Assembly: GCA_900318615.1 (NCBI GenBank)
Contig: ONLK01000002.1
Location: 1 to 64,000, forward strand
Length of the DNA stretch: 64,000 nucleotides
Reading direction: 5' to 3'
DNA from: an uncultured Eubacteriales bacterium
GTDB lineage: Bacteria > Bacillota > Clostridia > Lachnospirales > Lachnospiraceae
Shown here: positions 20,872 to 27,740 of the stretch, in pieces
Position numbering within the stretch: position 1 is the stretch's first letter
How the letters are laid out: every line of letters starts with the position of its first letter
Translations under genes and position numbers: made by a program
Notes under the pieces: model-generated
Seen by the model: the letters and a program-made list of their open reading frames with translations, nothing else
The model's database searches: none
What the model was told of the DNA's origin: nothing

Positions 20872-22218
20872 TCATTCAGCGCTTTCTTCCGTCCCTGCGG
20901 CTCCATCGTCGAATGTCTCTTCTTCAGCTGCTTTCTCCACTTCAACGGCTGCATCTCTTACAAGGTCGACAGCTGCCTGAATGCCCAGCTCGTCCTTCAT
21001 CTCATCAATTTCAGCCGGTCCCATACTGCTCTTCAGTTTGTCCTTATCCATCTTGTACTGTTCGGCGATACGGGCAATTTCCCCGTCTACCTTTTCATCC
21101 GTAATTTCAATATTTTCGGCATCTCTCACAGCTTCCAGCACCAGGCTGTTCTGAATTCGCTTCAGTGCTTCCGGTTTCATCTGCTCAGACAGCTGCGCCA
21201 GGGTCATGCCGGTAAACTGCAGGTACTGCTCCATGGAAATTCCCTGAGAAGAAACTCTTCTGGAGAAATCATCCTGCATTTTCTTTACCTGATCCATAAC
21301 CATGGCATCCGGAATGTCCATCTGTGCATTCTTAACGATCTGCTCAACCACCTTGTTCTCCATGGTGCGCTTTGCAGCGTCTTCCTTCTGCTGCTTCAGG
21401 TTTTTCCGGATATCCTCACGGTAGGCATCCATATTATCAAAGCCCTTGTCCTGAGCGAATTCATCATCCGCATCATCAACTTCCTTAACCTGAATAGCAT
21501 TAACCTTGCATTTGAATACGGCGTCCTTCCCCTTCAGATCTTCCGCATGATAATCCTCCGGGAACTTAACGTTAACATCTTTTTCCTCACCGATGTTCAT
21601 GCCGATCAGCTGTTCCTCGAATCCCGGGATGAAAGATCCGGATCCGATGGTGAGTGTATAATTGTCGGCTTTTCCGCCTTCAAACGGAACACCGTCGACG
21701 GAACCGTCAAAGTCAAGTTTGATGATATCGCCATTCTGTACCGGTCTGTCGGTTACATCGACCGTGCGGGCATTTTTATTTCTCTCCTCATCAACCTTCT
21801 TCTCAACTTCCTCATCCGTAACCTCAGTATTTTCCTTCTCTACCTCAATGCCCTTGTACTGGCCAAGCTTTACAGCCGGCTTCAGAGCCACTTCAGCGGT
21901 AAAGATGAACGGCTTTCCTGCCTCAATCTGGGTAACCTCGATCTTCGGGCTGGAAACAACATTTTCGCCTGTTTCCTTAACGCCATCTGAATAAGCAGAC
22001 GGTATCACAGCGTTCGCCGCATCTTCATAGAACACACCTGCTCCGTACATTTTCTCGATCAGCTTTCTCGGAGCTTTCCCCTTGCGGAAGCCTGGTATGG
22101 TTATTCTGCTTCTCTGGCGAAGATATGCCTGCTGAATCGCCTTCTCGAAGTCCTCAGCCGCTACTTCAACGGTAATTTTCGCCATGTTATGATCTAATTT
22201 TTCAACTGTTGCACTCAT
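20872..22218 (-). CDS. tig: Trigger factor (ribosome-associated chaperone, PPIase)
   Basis: Binds at the ribosome exit tunnel and folds nascent chains. 448 residues. The N-terminal ribosome-binding signature is [10 protein letters not shown], then a PPIase FKBP-like domain ([13 protein letters not shown] to about 240) and the helical C-terminal chaperone arms. The tail ends with an acidic stretch. The ATG at 22216-22218 sits after AAGGAGGG. The upstream Met at 22290 lies in the promoter leader and was rejected. First gene of tig-clpP-clpX-lon-ysxC. Confidence 0.97.
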   Translation of the reverse strand: MSATVEKLDHNMAKITVEVAAEDFEKAIQQAYLRQRSRITIPGFRKGKAPRKLIEKMYGAGVFYEDAANAVIPSAYSDGVKETGENVVSSPKIEVTQIEAGKPFIFTAEVALKPAVKLGQYKGIEVEKENTEVTDEEVEKKVDEERNKNARTVDVTDRPVQNGDIIKLDFDGSVDGVPFEGGKADNYTLTIGSGSFIPGFEEQLIGMNIGEEKDVNVKFPEDYHAEDLKGKDAVFKCKVNAIQVKEVDDADDEFAQDKGFDNMDAYREDIRKNLKQQKEDAAKRTMENKVVEQIVKNAQMDIPDAMVMDQVKKMQDDFSRRVSSQGISMEQYLQFTGMTLAQLSEQMKPEALKRIQNSLVLEAVRDAENIEITDEKVDGEIARIAEQYKMDKDKLKSSMGPAEIDEMKDELGIQAAVDLVRDAAVEVEKAAEEETFDDGAAGTEESAE

Positions 22219-22296
22219 TATGAAAAATGCCCTCCTTGAAATTGAGCGATATGAATTAATGAAAGTACCCCTGCAGATACTCACAGTCATTTTAGA

Positions 22297-22325
22297 AGTA
22301 TAGCATAGGGGAAAAAAATTGTAAA
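22297..22325 (-). promoter_or_regulatory. Promoter of the tig-clpP-clpX-lon operon
   Basis: Minus strand -35 TTTACA, 17-base spacer, -10 TATACT preceded by TGC (extended -10). It lies about 80 bases before the tig start. No CIRCE or CtsR-like site was seen nearby. Confidence 0.75.
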
Positions 22326-22390
22326 TACAGGTTTTTCGGGCACTGTCCCGCCCTGCTCATTATTTCAAGGCACAGATATATATGATATAT

Positions 22391-22435
22391 AAGTCCTGCC
22401 ACCACTCGCATGCAAGCATGCGTGGCGGCGGACTT
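22391..22435. repeat. Long GC-rich hairpin between tig and the first XRE gene
   Basis: AAGTCC-TGCCACCAC ... GCATGC pairs with GCATGC-GTGGCGGCGGACTT, with a two-base loop and a small bulge. The right arm runs into TTTTGACAC, the core seen in other small palindromes of the window. Terminator, operator or dispersed element cannot be told apart by eye. Confidence 0.55.
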
Positions 22436-22462
22436 TTGACACTGTAATCATATATATATAAT
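22436..22462 (+). promoter_or_regulatory. Candidate promoter of the first XRE gene
   Basis: TTGACA at 22436-22441 and TATAAT at 22457-22462, separated by 15 bases (other -10 registers in the AT run give 16 or 17). It directly follows the 22391-22435 hairpin and lies about 100 bases before the start. Confidence 0.45.
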
Positions 22463-22516
22463 TATGATGAGAATTGCATGAGTTTCGAAGAAACGGAGCA
22501 ATTCGTTGCATCACTT

Positions 22517-22539
22517 GGTGTCAGGAGGCTTTTGGCACC
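22517..22539. repeat. Short inverted repeat in the XRE leader
   Basis: GGTGTCA and TGGCACC, seven-base arms with one wobble pair and a nine-base loop, just before the SD. The core TTTTGGCACC resembles the 12808 element. Confidence 0.4.
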
Positions 22540-22563
22540 TTTTCATCTGACAGGAGGAGAGTT

Positions 22564-22791
22564 ATGAAAAAAGTAGAAGAATGTTCCCTCGGCGAAAGAA
22601 TTGCCCATTTTCGAATCATTCACGCCATGTCACAGGAGGATCTGGCCATGGCGCTTCACGTAACCAGACAGGCTGTCAGTAACTATGAATGCAACAAGCG
22701 GCAGCCTTCCCCGGGAACCCTGAGTGCAATGGCTGAAATCTTCGATATTTCTCTGGATATGCTGATGAAGGGCCAGGAATTTCAAAAATAA
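22564..22791 (+). CDS. XRE-family helix-turn-helix regulator, 75 residues
   Basis: A small single-domain DNA-binding protein. Residues 10-66 form an HTH_3 fold: LGERIAHFRIIHAMSQEDLAMAL, then the recognition helix HVTRQAVSNYECNKRQPS. No other domain. The ATG at 22564 has AGGAGGAG seven bases upstream. The frame reaches back to 22474, but that part covers the leader hairpin and has no SD. Target unknown. A second XRE gene follows on the same strand after 182 bases with its own promoter. Confidence 0.88.
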   Translation: MKKVEECSLGERIAHFRIIHAMSQEDLAMALHVTRQAVSNYECNKRQPSPGTLSAMAEIFDISLDMLMKGQEFQK

Positions 22792-22851
22792 CTTCCTTAT
22801 GTCCCGGCGGATGCAGCCGCAAAGATAATGTAAAACTGTAAAATCAAAAAT

Positions 22852-22880
22852 TTTGCAAATGGATAATTTTTGTTTATAAT
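22852..22880 (+). promoter_or_regulatory. Promoter of the second XRE gene
   Basis: TTTGCA at 22852-22857, 17-base spacer, TATAAT at 22875-22880. The -10 box overlaps the left arm of the palindrome 22878-22902, so a bound dimer would block transcription. Confidence 0.65.
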
Positions 22881-22902
22881 TGCAATATTATATATTGCAA
22901 TT
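22878..22902. promoter_or_regulatory. Perfect 11-bp-arm palindrome, likely operator
   Basis: AATTGCAATAT, TAT, then ATATTGCAATT. The arms are a perfect inverted repeat. It overlaps the -10 and start region of the second XRE promoter. Autoregulation by one of the adjacent XRE proteins is an inference. Confidence 0.6.
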
Positions 22903-22973
22903 GCATGATTTCAGATTGTGGACCGACAATAGTTAACATCATATCCTTTACTTAACAAAGTGGAGGGATAAAA

Positions 22974-23240
22974 ATGACCGATCATGAAGAAGAGCTTAAA
23001 CAGCTTGGCCGCGCCATTGCTTACTACAGGTCCATCAGGAACCTGACTCAGGAGGAGCTTGCCAGCAGAGCGCACATCAGCCGCACACATCTGAGCAACA
23101 TTGAAGCTCCGAATTCCTTAAAATCCATTTCCCTGAATACACTTTTCAATATCGCGGATGCCCTGGATATCACAGCGGCAGATCTGTTTTCCATGCATCC
23201 GGTTTCAGGCCGGGGAAACAAAAAACAGGTCCTGAAATGA
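22974..23240 (+). CDS. XRE-family helix-turn-helix regulator, 88 residues
   Basis: Small HTH_3 protein. The fold covers residues 8-67: LGRAIAYYRSIRNLTQEELASRA, recognition helix ISRTHLSNIEAPN, and a last helix TLFNIADALDITAADLF. A basic tail GRGNKKQVLK follows. The ATG is preceded by GGAGGGATAAAA. The long AT-rich 5' leader contains a perfect palindrome over the -10 box. It converges on the G3E GTPase gene, whose stop is 24 bases further on. Function beyond DNA binding is unknown. Confidence 0.88.
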   Translation: MTDHEEELKQLGRAIAYYRSIRNLTQEELASRAHISRTHLSNIEAPNSLKSISLNTLFNIADALDITAADLFSMHPVSGRGNKKQVLK

Positions 23241-23264
23241 AATAGCGTATATCTGATCTCCTGT

Positions 23265-24266
23265 CTATTCCTGCCTGTACCGGCCGTCTAAAATCAGAAC
23301 CTCCGGCGGCGCGGCTGTTTGTTTCGCGGTGAAGCGAAGCCGCAGTTTTCTCTGTCCATATTCTCCTGCCGCAGCAAAAGCCAGTGCCCTTCCTGTTATC
23401 CAGCCCTCATGGCCGTCGCTTTCCCGTTCTGCGCCGGTTTCGACCTCAAAAGACATGAACTGCAGATCCTGCATGCAGCACGTCAGCACAGTTCTGCCGC
23501 AGGACCACCGGCATCCGCTGCCGGTTCGCTTAAGCTCCACAGGGTCTGAAAACAGCAGCTGTTTTCCGTCATAATGCTCCGGATGGTCCAGCGCGTCCAG
23601 CCAGAGGGGAAGGAAGCTTTCTTCACGGATCACAATCGGGTCATCAGGCAGGGAATACGGCAGAAACATCCCGAATGCCTTCTCATGATATCCCATCGGA
23701 TCCTGCCGGAGATAGGACGCCCTGGGGTTCATCAGCCTGAACCCCTGCGCATATGGCGCCAAAAGGTCGGCGGACGGACATCCGCGAAAGATGACCTGTG
23801 CAGAATCGGCAGTCATCAAACGGATCATCTGCGCAAAATTGCGATAATACAGAGGCATTGTCTTCCATTCGATCAGTGTAATGGCAAACGTCTTTCGAAG
23901 GCATGCAGGGAGCGCGGCCTTAAGATCCCCCATCATGGCGTTCATTTCGATGTATATCCGGTCCGGGCTGTATTGCTTGATGCATTCCGTACAGAAACTG
24001 CCGATCTCTCCGCCGTCATAACAGACAACGGCGGCTCTTTTCTCTTTCAGGGCAGCGGTATCATACGCTTCTTCACCCTGTTCAAAACACAGGACCAGGG
24101 TGGATCCGTATTTCCAGAAAACATCGCTCATAATGTTTTCCTGAATATACACTGTCTTGCCCGCGCCCAGAAATCCGTACACAAGCCGTGTATCAATCGA
24201 ACTTTTCGCGGGCTTTATCTCGTCTGCTCCGCCCGCTCTATCTTCCGTTTTTGTGTTTATCATCAT
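23265..24266 (-). CDS. CobW/G3E-like P-loop GTPase family protein
   Basis: A 333-residue protein. The P-loop is YGFLGAGKTVYIQENI (G31-T38), the pattern of the CobW/UreG/HypB G3E GTPases, which act as metal chaperones. IYIEMNAMM resembles the family's switch motif (usual form ExSG). The metal-binding CxCC motif of COG0523 proteins is not seen; cysteines instead cluster late (GCRWSCGRTVLTCC, about 244-257). The C-terminal third, FRLMNPRASYLRQDPMG onward, is unlike standard CobW_C. Tandem ATGs at 24266 and 24263 follow GGAGG. Regulation is unclear; a long hairpin lies upstream. Exact role unknown. Confidence 0.7.
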   Translation of the reverse strand: MMINTKTEDRAGGADEIKPAKSSIDTRLVYGFLGAGKTVYIQENIMSDVFWKYGSTLVLCFEQGEEAYDTAALKEKRAAVVCYDGGEIGSFCTECIKQYSPDRIYIEMNAMMGDLKAALPACLRKTFAITLIEWKTMPLYYRNFAQMIRLMTADSAQVIFRGCPSADLLAPYAQGFRLMNPRASYLRQDPMGYHEKAFGMFLPYSLPDDPIVIREESFLPLWLDALDHPEHYDGKQLLFSDPVELKRTGSGCRWSCGRTVLTCCMQDLQFMSFEVETGAERESDGHEGWITGRALAFAAAGEYGQRKLRLRFTAKQTAAPPEVLILDGRYRQE

Positions 24267-24299
24267 GCGGCAATGCCTCCGCTTCCTATGCTTCCATAC

Positions 24300-24336
24300 A
24301 GCACAGGCTCCATCGTTTTGCGATGGAGCCTGTGCT
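24300..24336. repeat. Perfect 16-bp stem-loop between adh and the G3E gene
   Basis: Arms AGCACAGGCTCCATCG and its exact complement, with a five-base loop. On the plus strand it is followed by TTTCATATTTT; on the minus strand there is no U-run. It may still stop or process the adh transcript. Confidence 0.6.
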
Positions 24337-24373
24337 TTTCATATTTTATGCTGACGATGTCACCGTTCAAACA

Positions 24374-25327
24374 TCAGTCATCGTATACGCAAACCAGACG
24401 GCCGCTGACCTTTCCTTCGCGAAGCTGATCGATGCCGTCGGCGATCTCTTCAAATTTGCACAGATGGATCTCCGGATCCAGCTTTCCGCTCTGCATGAGT
24501 TCAATGCAGTCACGAAGATCGTCTGTTGTGCTTCCCATGGAGCCTTCGAAGGTGAGCTCTTTGAAAATCATGGAATAAGAATAGATTGTCGCGGTATCAC
24601 TGGCCATGCCTACGAGTACAACCTTGCCGTGCGGCCGGACTGCTTTAAGGGCATCGTCCGTCGTTTTTCCTGCCCCTGCGAAGTCGACGATGAGGTCCAG
24701 GTTCTTGTCTGCAAACTCCATGATATTTGACCTGACTTCCTTTGCGCCCAATTTGAGGGACAATTCCTGTGCGGACGGTTTCCGGGTGGCGACATAAACT
24801 TCGCATCCCTTCGCTACGGCAACACTAACTGCAAACATTCCAAGGCCGCCTACCCCGATAATGCCGACCTTCATGCCTTCCTTGGCACCGCCTACGGAAC
24901 AAAGGGCATGGTAGGAGGTTGCTCCTGCATCCGTAGCTGCTGCCGCCTTATACGGAGGAATATCCGCCGGGACTTTTACCAGCTGCTCAACAGGCGCTGT
25001 TGTCATGGTCCCGTACCCGCCGTCTCTCGTATATCCGGGCGTCGTTCCGTCTTTTGCGTACAGCGGGCACACAGCGACAACGTCCCCGATGTTATATCCC
25101 TCAACGCCTTCGCCGATCTCAACGATTCTGCCGCATACCTCGTGTCCCATGATGACCGGCACATTGAACTGCGGCATCCAGGATTCGATATCCAGCGCTG
25201 ATACGTCCGAATGGCAAAGACCGCCGGCAAGCGTCTTCAGAACAACATATCCCGGCTTTGCTTTCGGATCGGGTTTCTCGACAATTCTCAAGGGCTGATG
25301 TGTTCCTGTAAATTCCCAACCTTTCAT
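24374..25327 (-). CDS. Zinc-dependent alcohol dehydrogenase family protein (MDR superfamily)
   Basis: NAD(P)-linked medium-chain dehydrogenase, 317 residues. The N-terminal GroES-like domain has the catalytic zinc ligands C38 (LCHSD) and H61-E62 (GHEVCG). The Rossmann fold has GVGGLG near 169-174. The four-cysteine structural zinc loop normally found near residue 95-110 is absent: the region reads VCPLYAKDGTTPGYTRDGGYG. The protein is shorter than usual ADHs for that reason. Substrate unknown. The ATG follows GGAGGA. A strong promoter with an inverted repeat next to it suggests regulated, monocistronic expression. Confidence 0.9.
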   Translation of the reverse strand: MKGWEFTGTHQPLRIVEKPDPKAKPGYVVLKTLAGGLCHSDVSALDIESWMPQFNVPVIMGHEVCGRIVEIGEGVEGYNIGDVVAVCPLYAKDGTTPGYTRDGGYGTMTTAPVEQLVKVPADIPPYKAAAATDAGATSYHALCSVGGAKEGMKVGIIGVGGLGMFAVSVAVAKGCEVYVATRKPSAQELSLKLGAKEVRSNIMEFADKNLDLIVDFAGAGKTTDDALKAVRPHGKVVLVGMASDTATIYSYSMIFKELTFEGSMGSTTDDLRDCIELMQSGKLDPEIHLCKFEEIADGIDQLREGKVSGRLVCVYDD

Positions 25328-25354
25328 AATGCAAAATCCTCCTCAAACCATAAA

Positions 25355-25425
25355 TTTATAGGATAGTTGATAACATTTAGACAATGTTCCGTTTCATTAT
25401 AAGAGGGAGCCTCTGCTGCTGTCAA
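25355..25425 (-). promoter_or_regulatory. Promoter and possible operator of adh
   Basis: Minus strand TTGACA (25420-25425), 18-base spacer, TATAAT (25396-25401): both boxes match consensus. Just downstream an inverted repeat AACATT-N5-AATGTT occupies 25372-25388, where a repressor would block initiation. A second weaker pair, TTGTCT (25379-25384) and TATAAA (25355-25360), lies closer to the gene. Confidence 0.7.
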
Positions 25426-25460
25426 GTTGTGAAAGCTTCCCCTATAAACTGACTTAAGCC

Positions 25461-25510
25461 AAAAAACAGCAGAACCCCTCCCCAGCCAAAGCCGGTGAAG
25501 TATCCTGCTG
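25461..25510 (-). terminator. Terminator of tRNA-Leu
   Basis: CAGCAGGA and TTCTGCTG pair around a long loop. Six T follow on the minus strand. Confidence 0.65.
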
Positions 25511-25524
25511 CTCTGTCGTCCTGT

Positions 25525-25558
25525 CATCTGAAGCCAGAAGGCCTTTTGGCTCCAGATG
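25525..25558. repeat. Hairpin downstream of tRNA-Leu
   Basis: CATCTGAAGCCA pairs with TGGCTCCAGATG except for one position. An inner GAAGGCCTTT is nearly self-complementary. No U-run, so processing signal or dispersed repeat. Confidence 0.45.
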
Positions 25559-25572
25559 AAGTCACAAATTAC

Positions 25573-25654
25573 TGCGGCTCACGGGACTTGAACCCGCACC
25601 CCCTGCGGGACAGGAACCTAAATCCTGCATGTCTGCCAATTCCATCAAAGCCGC
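25573..25654 (-). tRNA. tRNA-Leu (anticodon TAG)
   Basis: Acceptor GCGGCTT/GAGCCGC, D stem ATG/CAT, anticodon stem CAGGA/TCCTG with loop TTTAGGT, long variable arm as expected of Leu, GGTTCAAGTCC T-arm. CCA not encoded. It lies beyond the terminator at 25693-25726, so it needs readthrough or its own promoter. Confidence 0.92.
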
Positions 25655-25692
25655 ACGATGTAAAATGTATGCACACGGTGTATACAGATATA

Positions 25693-25726
25693 GATATAAA
25701 TAAAGGCACTATCTTCCGATAGTGCC
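25693..25726 (-). terminator. Terminator inside the tRNA array
   Basis: GGCACTATC and GATAGTGCC with a four-base loop, then TTTATTTATAT on the minus strand. It lies between tRNA-Lys and tRNA-Leu. Confidence 0.75.
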
Positions 25727-25729
25727 GAG

Positions 25730-25802
25730 TGAGGCATCGGGGACTCGAACCCCGGACAACTTGATTAAAAGTCAAGTGCTCTACCACCTGAGCTAATACC
25801 CC
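25730..25802 (-). tRNA. tRNA-Lys (anticodon TTT)
   Basis: Acceptor GGGGTAT/ATGCCTC, anticodon stem ACTTGA/TCAAGT with loop CTTTTAA, T-arm GGTTCGAGTCC. CCA not encoded. Confidence 0.95.
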
Positions 25803-25821
25803 ATGATGGCTTTACGCTAAG

Positions 25822-25894
25822 CTGGGCTAACCGGATTCGAACCGGTGAAATGCAGGAGTCAAAGTCCTGTGCCTTACCGCTTGGCGATAGCCCA
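25822..25894 (-). tRNA. tRNA-Gln (anticodon TTG)
   Basis: Acceptor TGGGCTA/TAGCCCA with discriminator G. The anticodon loop reads CTTTGAC. The weak first base pair is normal for tRNA-Gln. Confidence 0.95.
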
Positions 25895-25903
25895 TTATGT
25901 AAG

Positions 25904-25978
25904 GGTGGGTAAAGGGACTCGAACCCTTGGTCTCCAGAGCCACAATCTGGCGCGTTAGCCAACTACGCTATACCCACC
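25904..25978 (-). tRNA. tRNA-His (anticodon GTG)
   Basis: Eight-base acceptor GGTGGGTA/TACCCACC, including the encoded extra 5' G paired to C73, the identity mark of tRNA-His. Anticodon loop TTGTGGC. Confidence 0.95.
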
Positions 25979-26029
25979 ATAATGGTTTACAAACCTGCGA
26001 TTGCAGTTATGTTAAATTGTAAAGCCAAC

Positions 26030-26103
<74 letters not shown>

Positions 26104-26109
26104 AAAAAA

Positions 26110-26180
26110 AGCACGTGATGAGAATCGAACTCACGTATTCAGCTTGGAAGGCTGATGTTCTACCATTGAACCACACGTGC
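26110..26180 (-). tRNA. tRNA-Gly (anticodon TCC)
   Basis: Acceptor GCACGTG/CACGTGC. Anticodon loop TTCCAAG. Short 71-base body typical of tRNA-Gly. Confidence 0.95.
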
Positions 26181-26187
26181 ATAAACA

Positions 26188-26262
26188 TCGGGGTGACAGG
26201 ATTCGAACCTGCGGCCTCCTGGTCCCAAACCAGGCGCTCTAGCCAAACTGAGCCACACCCCG
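26188..26262 (-). tRNA. tRNA-Pro (anticodon TGG)
   Basis: Acceptor CGGGGTG/CACCCCG. Anticodon stem CCTGG/CCAGG with loop TTTGGGA. First gene of the array. A second tRNA-Pro (GGG) lies at 47655. Confidence 0.95.
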
Positions 26263-26317
26263 TCAACCGCGAATTTCATTCTGCTTTCAAGTTTCTGTAT
26301 TTCCAAACGCAAAATTG

Positions 26318-26346
26318 ATTATACCCATCACTTCCGATTATGTCAA
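26318..26346 (-). promoter_or_regulatory. Consensus promoter of the tRNA array
   Basis: Minus strand TTGACA, 17-base spacer, TATAAT: both boxes perfect. It lies about 55 bases before tRNA-Pro. It suits strong growth-linked stable RNA expression. Confidence 0.9.
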
Positions 26347-26386
26347 CTACTTTTTTCAGGAAATTTGACCCGGTTTTGAAATTTTA

Positions 26387-26992
26387 TTACAGGTACCTGA
26401 TCCAGGCATCGACGGCATGAACTGCATCTCCCGGTTTCAGGTATACAACCATATAGCTGCGCTCCCTTCCCTGCTGCCGGGGATAGCTGATGCTTCCCGG
26501 ATTCAGTACCCATACTCCGTCCATATATTCGCAGGCAGGCACATGCGTATGGCCGAAGAGGACAATGTCACAGGCGTTGTCCCTCGCCGTCTCCGCCAGA
26601 AAGTCATAGGACGAGGATGCCATGTAGCTGTTTCCATGGGTGAGAAAAATCCGATGGCCGCCGATTTCTACGACCTTCTCTCTGGGATATTGATTGGAGT
26701 AATAGTCACAGTTTCCGGCAATGATATAGCAGGGACAGGAAAACAGCGGCTCGATTGTTCCCGCCGGTTCCTGGCTGTCCCCAAGATGGAAAGCGGCATC
26801 AAACGGTTCTTCCTGTGCGATGGCCCGGAGGATTCCTTCCTCCCGGCCGTGCGAATCACTGACCAGCAGTAGTTTTACCACTCCACTGCCGTCCTGTCTT
26901 TTCTGTTCTCTGTATTCCTTCTCCGAGGCTATATTCATGGAATTTGTTATCCGCGCTGTTTCCAAAGGTCTTTCCTTTTTCTTAAACCACAT
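26387..26992 (-). CDS. YfcE/MJ0936-type metallophosphoesterase
   Basis: Calcineurin-like phosphodiesterase of the YfcE/YsnB family, 201 residues. Metal-binding motifs in order: LLVSDSHG, HLGDSQE, AGNCDYYS, FLTHGN and LFGHTHVP. Natural substrate unknown. A 38-residue basic N-terminal extension precedes the fold; an internal Met at residue 19 is a possible alternative start. The ATG at 26992 has AGGAG eight bases upstream. rdgB lies upstream with a 90-base gap, a common neighbour pair in Firmicutes. Confidence 0.93.
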   Translation of the reverse strand: MWFKKKERPLETARITNSMNIASEKEYREQKRQDGSGVVKLLLVSDSHGREEGILRAIAQEEPFDAAFHLGDSQEPAGTIEPLFSCPCYIIAGNCDYYSNQYPREKVVEIGGHRIFLTHGNSYMASSSYDFLAETARDNACDIVLFGHTHVPACEYMDGVWVLNPGSISYPRQQGRERSYMVVYLKPGDAVHAVDAWIRYL

Positions 26993-27082
26993 ATGCGCTG
27001 CTCCTGCCTTCGCTGCCTTTTCGCTGTGTTCCGCCCCTTGCCATTCAATGAAGCAAAGTAGTTTTCTGCCGTATATCCGTTT

Positions 27083-27691
27083 TCATGCATCCTTATTCAG
27101 TTCTCTGGCCAGCACCTGGCGCATGGCTTTCAATGCCTTTCCCCGATGGCTGATTTCATTCTTCTTTTCCGGAGGCAGCTGTGCCGATGTGCAGCCGTAT
27201 TCCGGAAGATAAAAAACAGGATCATATCCAAACCCGTTTTCTCCGGCTGCCCGGTGGGCAATGCGTCCTTCCATGATCCCTTCCTCCACAAAGGTGCGCC
27301 CATCCGGAAATACGACAGCGACGTCACAGACAAAGCGCGCGGTCCGTTTCTCGTCCGGGACATCCTTCATCCTGTCAATCAGAGCCTTGTTTTTTATACT
27401 GTAGGGGGTATCTCTTCCCATGAAACGGGCTGAATAGATCCCGGGCTCTCCATTCAGGGCATCAATCACAAGTCCCGAATCGTCAGCCAGTGCAATCTCC
27501 CCGGATGCCTCCGCCACCGCCTTCGCCTTAATCAGAGCGTTTTCCCGGAATGTCTTTCCGTTTTCTGCGATATCCGCAGCAATTCCGGCATCTTTCATGG
27601 AAACAATCGGAATGCCCGCATCCTGAAGGATCATATTCAGCTCTCTGACTTTGTTCTGATTACCCGTCGCGAAAATAATACGTTTATCCAT
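27083..27691 (-). CDS. rdgB: XTP/dITP diphosphatase (RdgB/HAM1)
   Basis: House-cleaning enzyme that hydrolyses dITP and XTP so they are not built into DNA. 202 residues. Family motifs: IFATGNQNKVREL (6-18), ENALIKAKAVAE, LADDSGLVIDALNGEPGIYSAR, GENGFGYDPVFYLPEYG, and KNEISHRGKALK. It is read with the phosphoesterase downstream and follows the exported protease by about 50 bases. Confidence 0.97.
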   Translation of the reverse strand: MDKRIIFATGNQNKVRELNMILQDAGIPIVSMKDAGIAADIAENGKTFRENALIKAKAVAEASGEIALADDSGLVIDALNGEPGIYSARFMGRDTPYSIKNKALIDRMKDVPDEKRTARFVCDVAVVFPDGRTFVEEGIMEGRIAHRAAGENGFGYDPVFYLPEYGCTSAQLPPEKKNEISHRGKALKAMRQVLARELNKDA

Positions 27692-27740
27692 CTTCCGTCT
27701 CTCCTGTCAAAATTCGGCCGTCTGAACCGCTGCATTCGCT

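Noticed and set aside
22474..22563. N-terminal extension of the first XRE protein
   Set aside because: It covers the leader hairpin and SD; the ATG at 22564 has AGGAGG.
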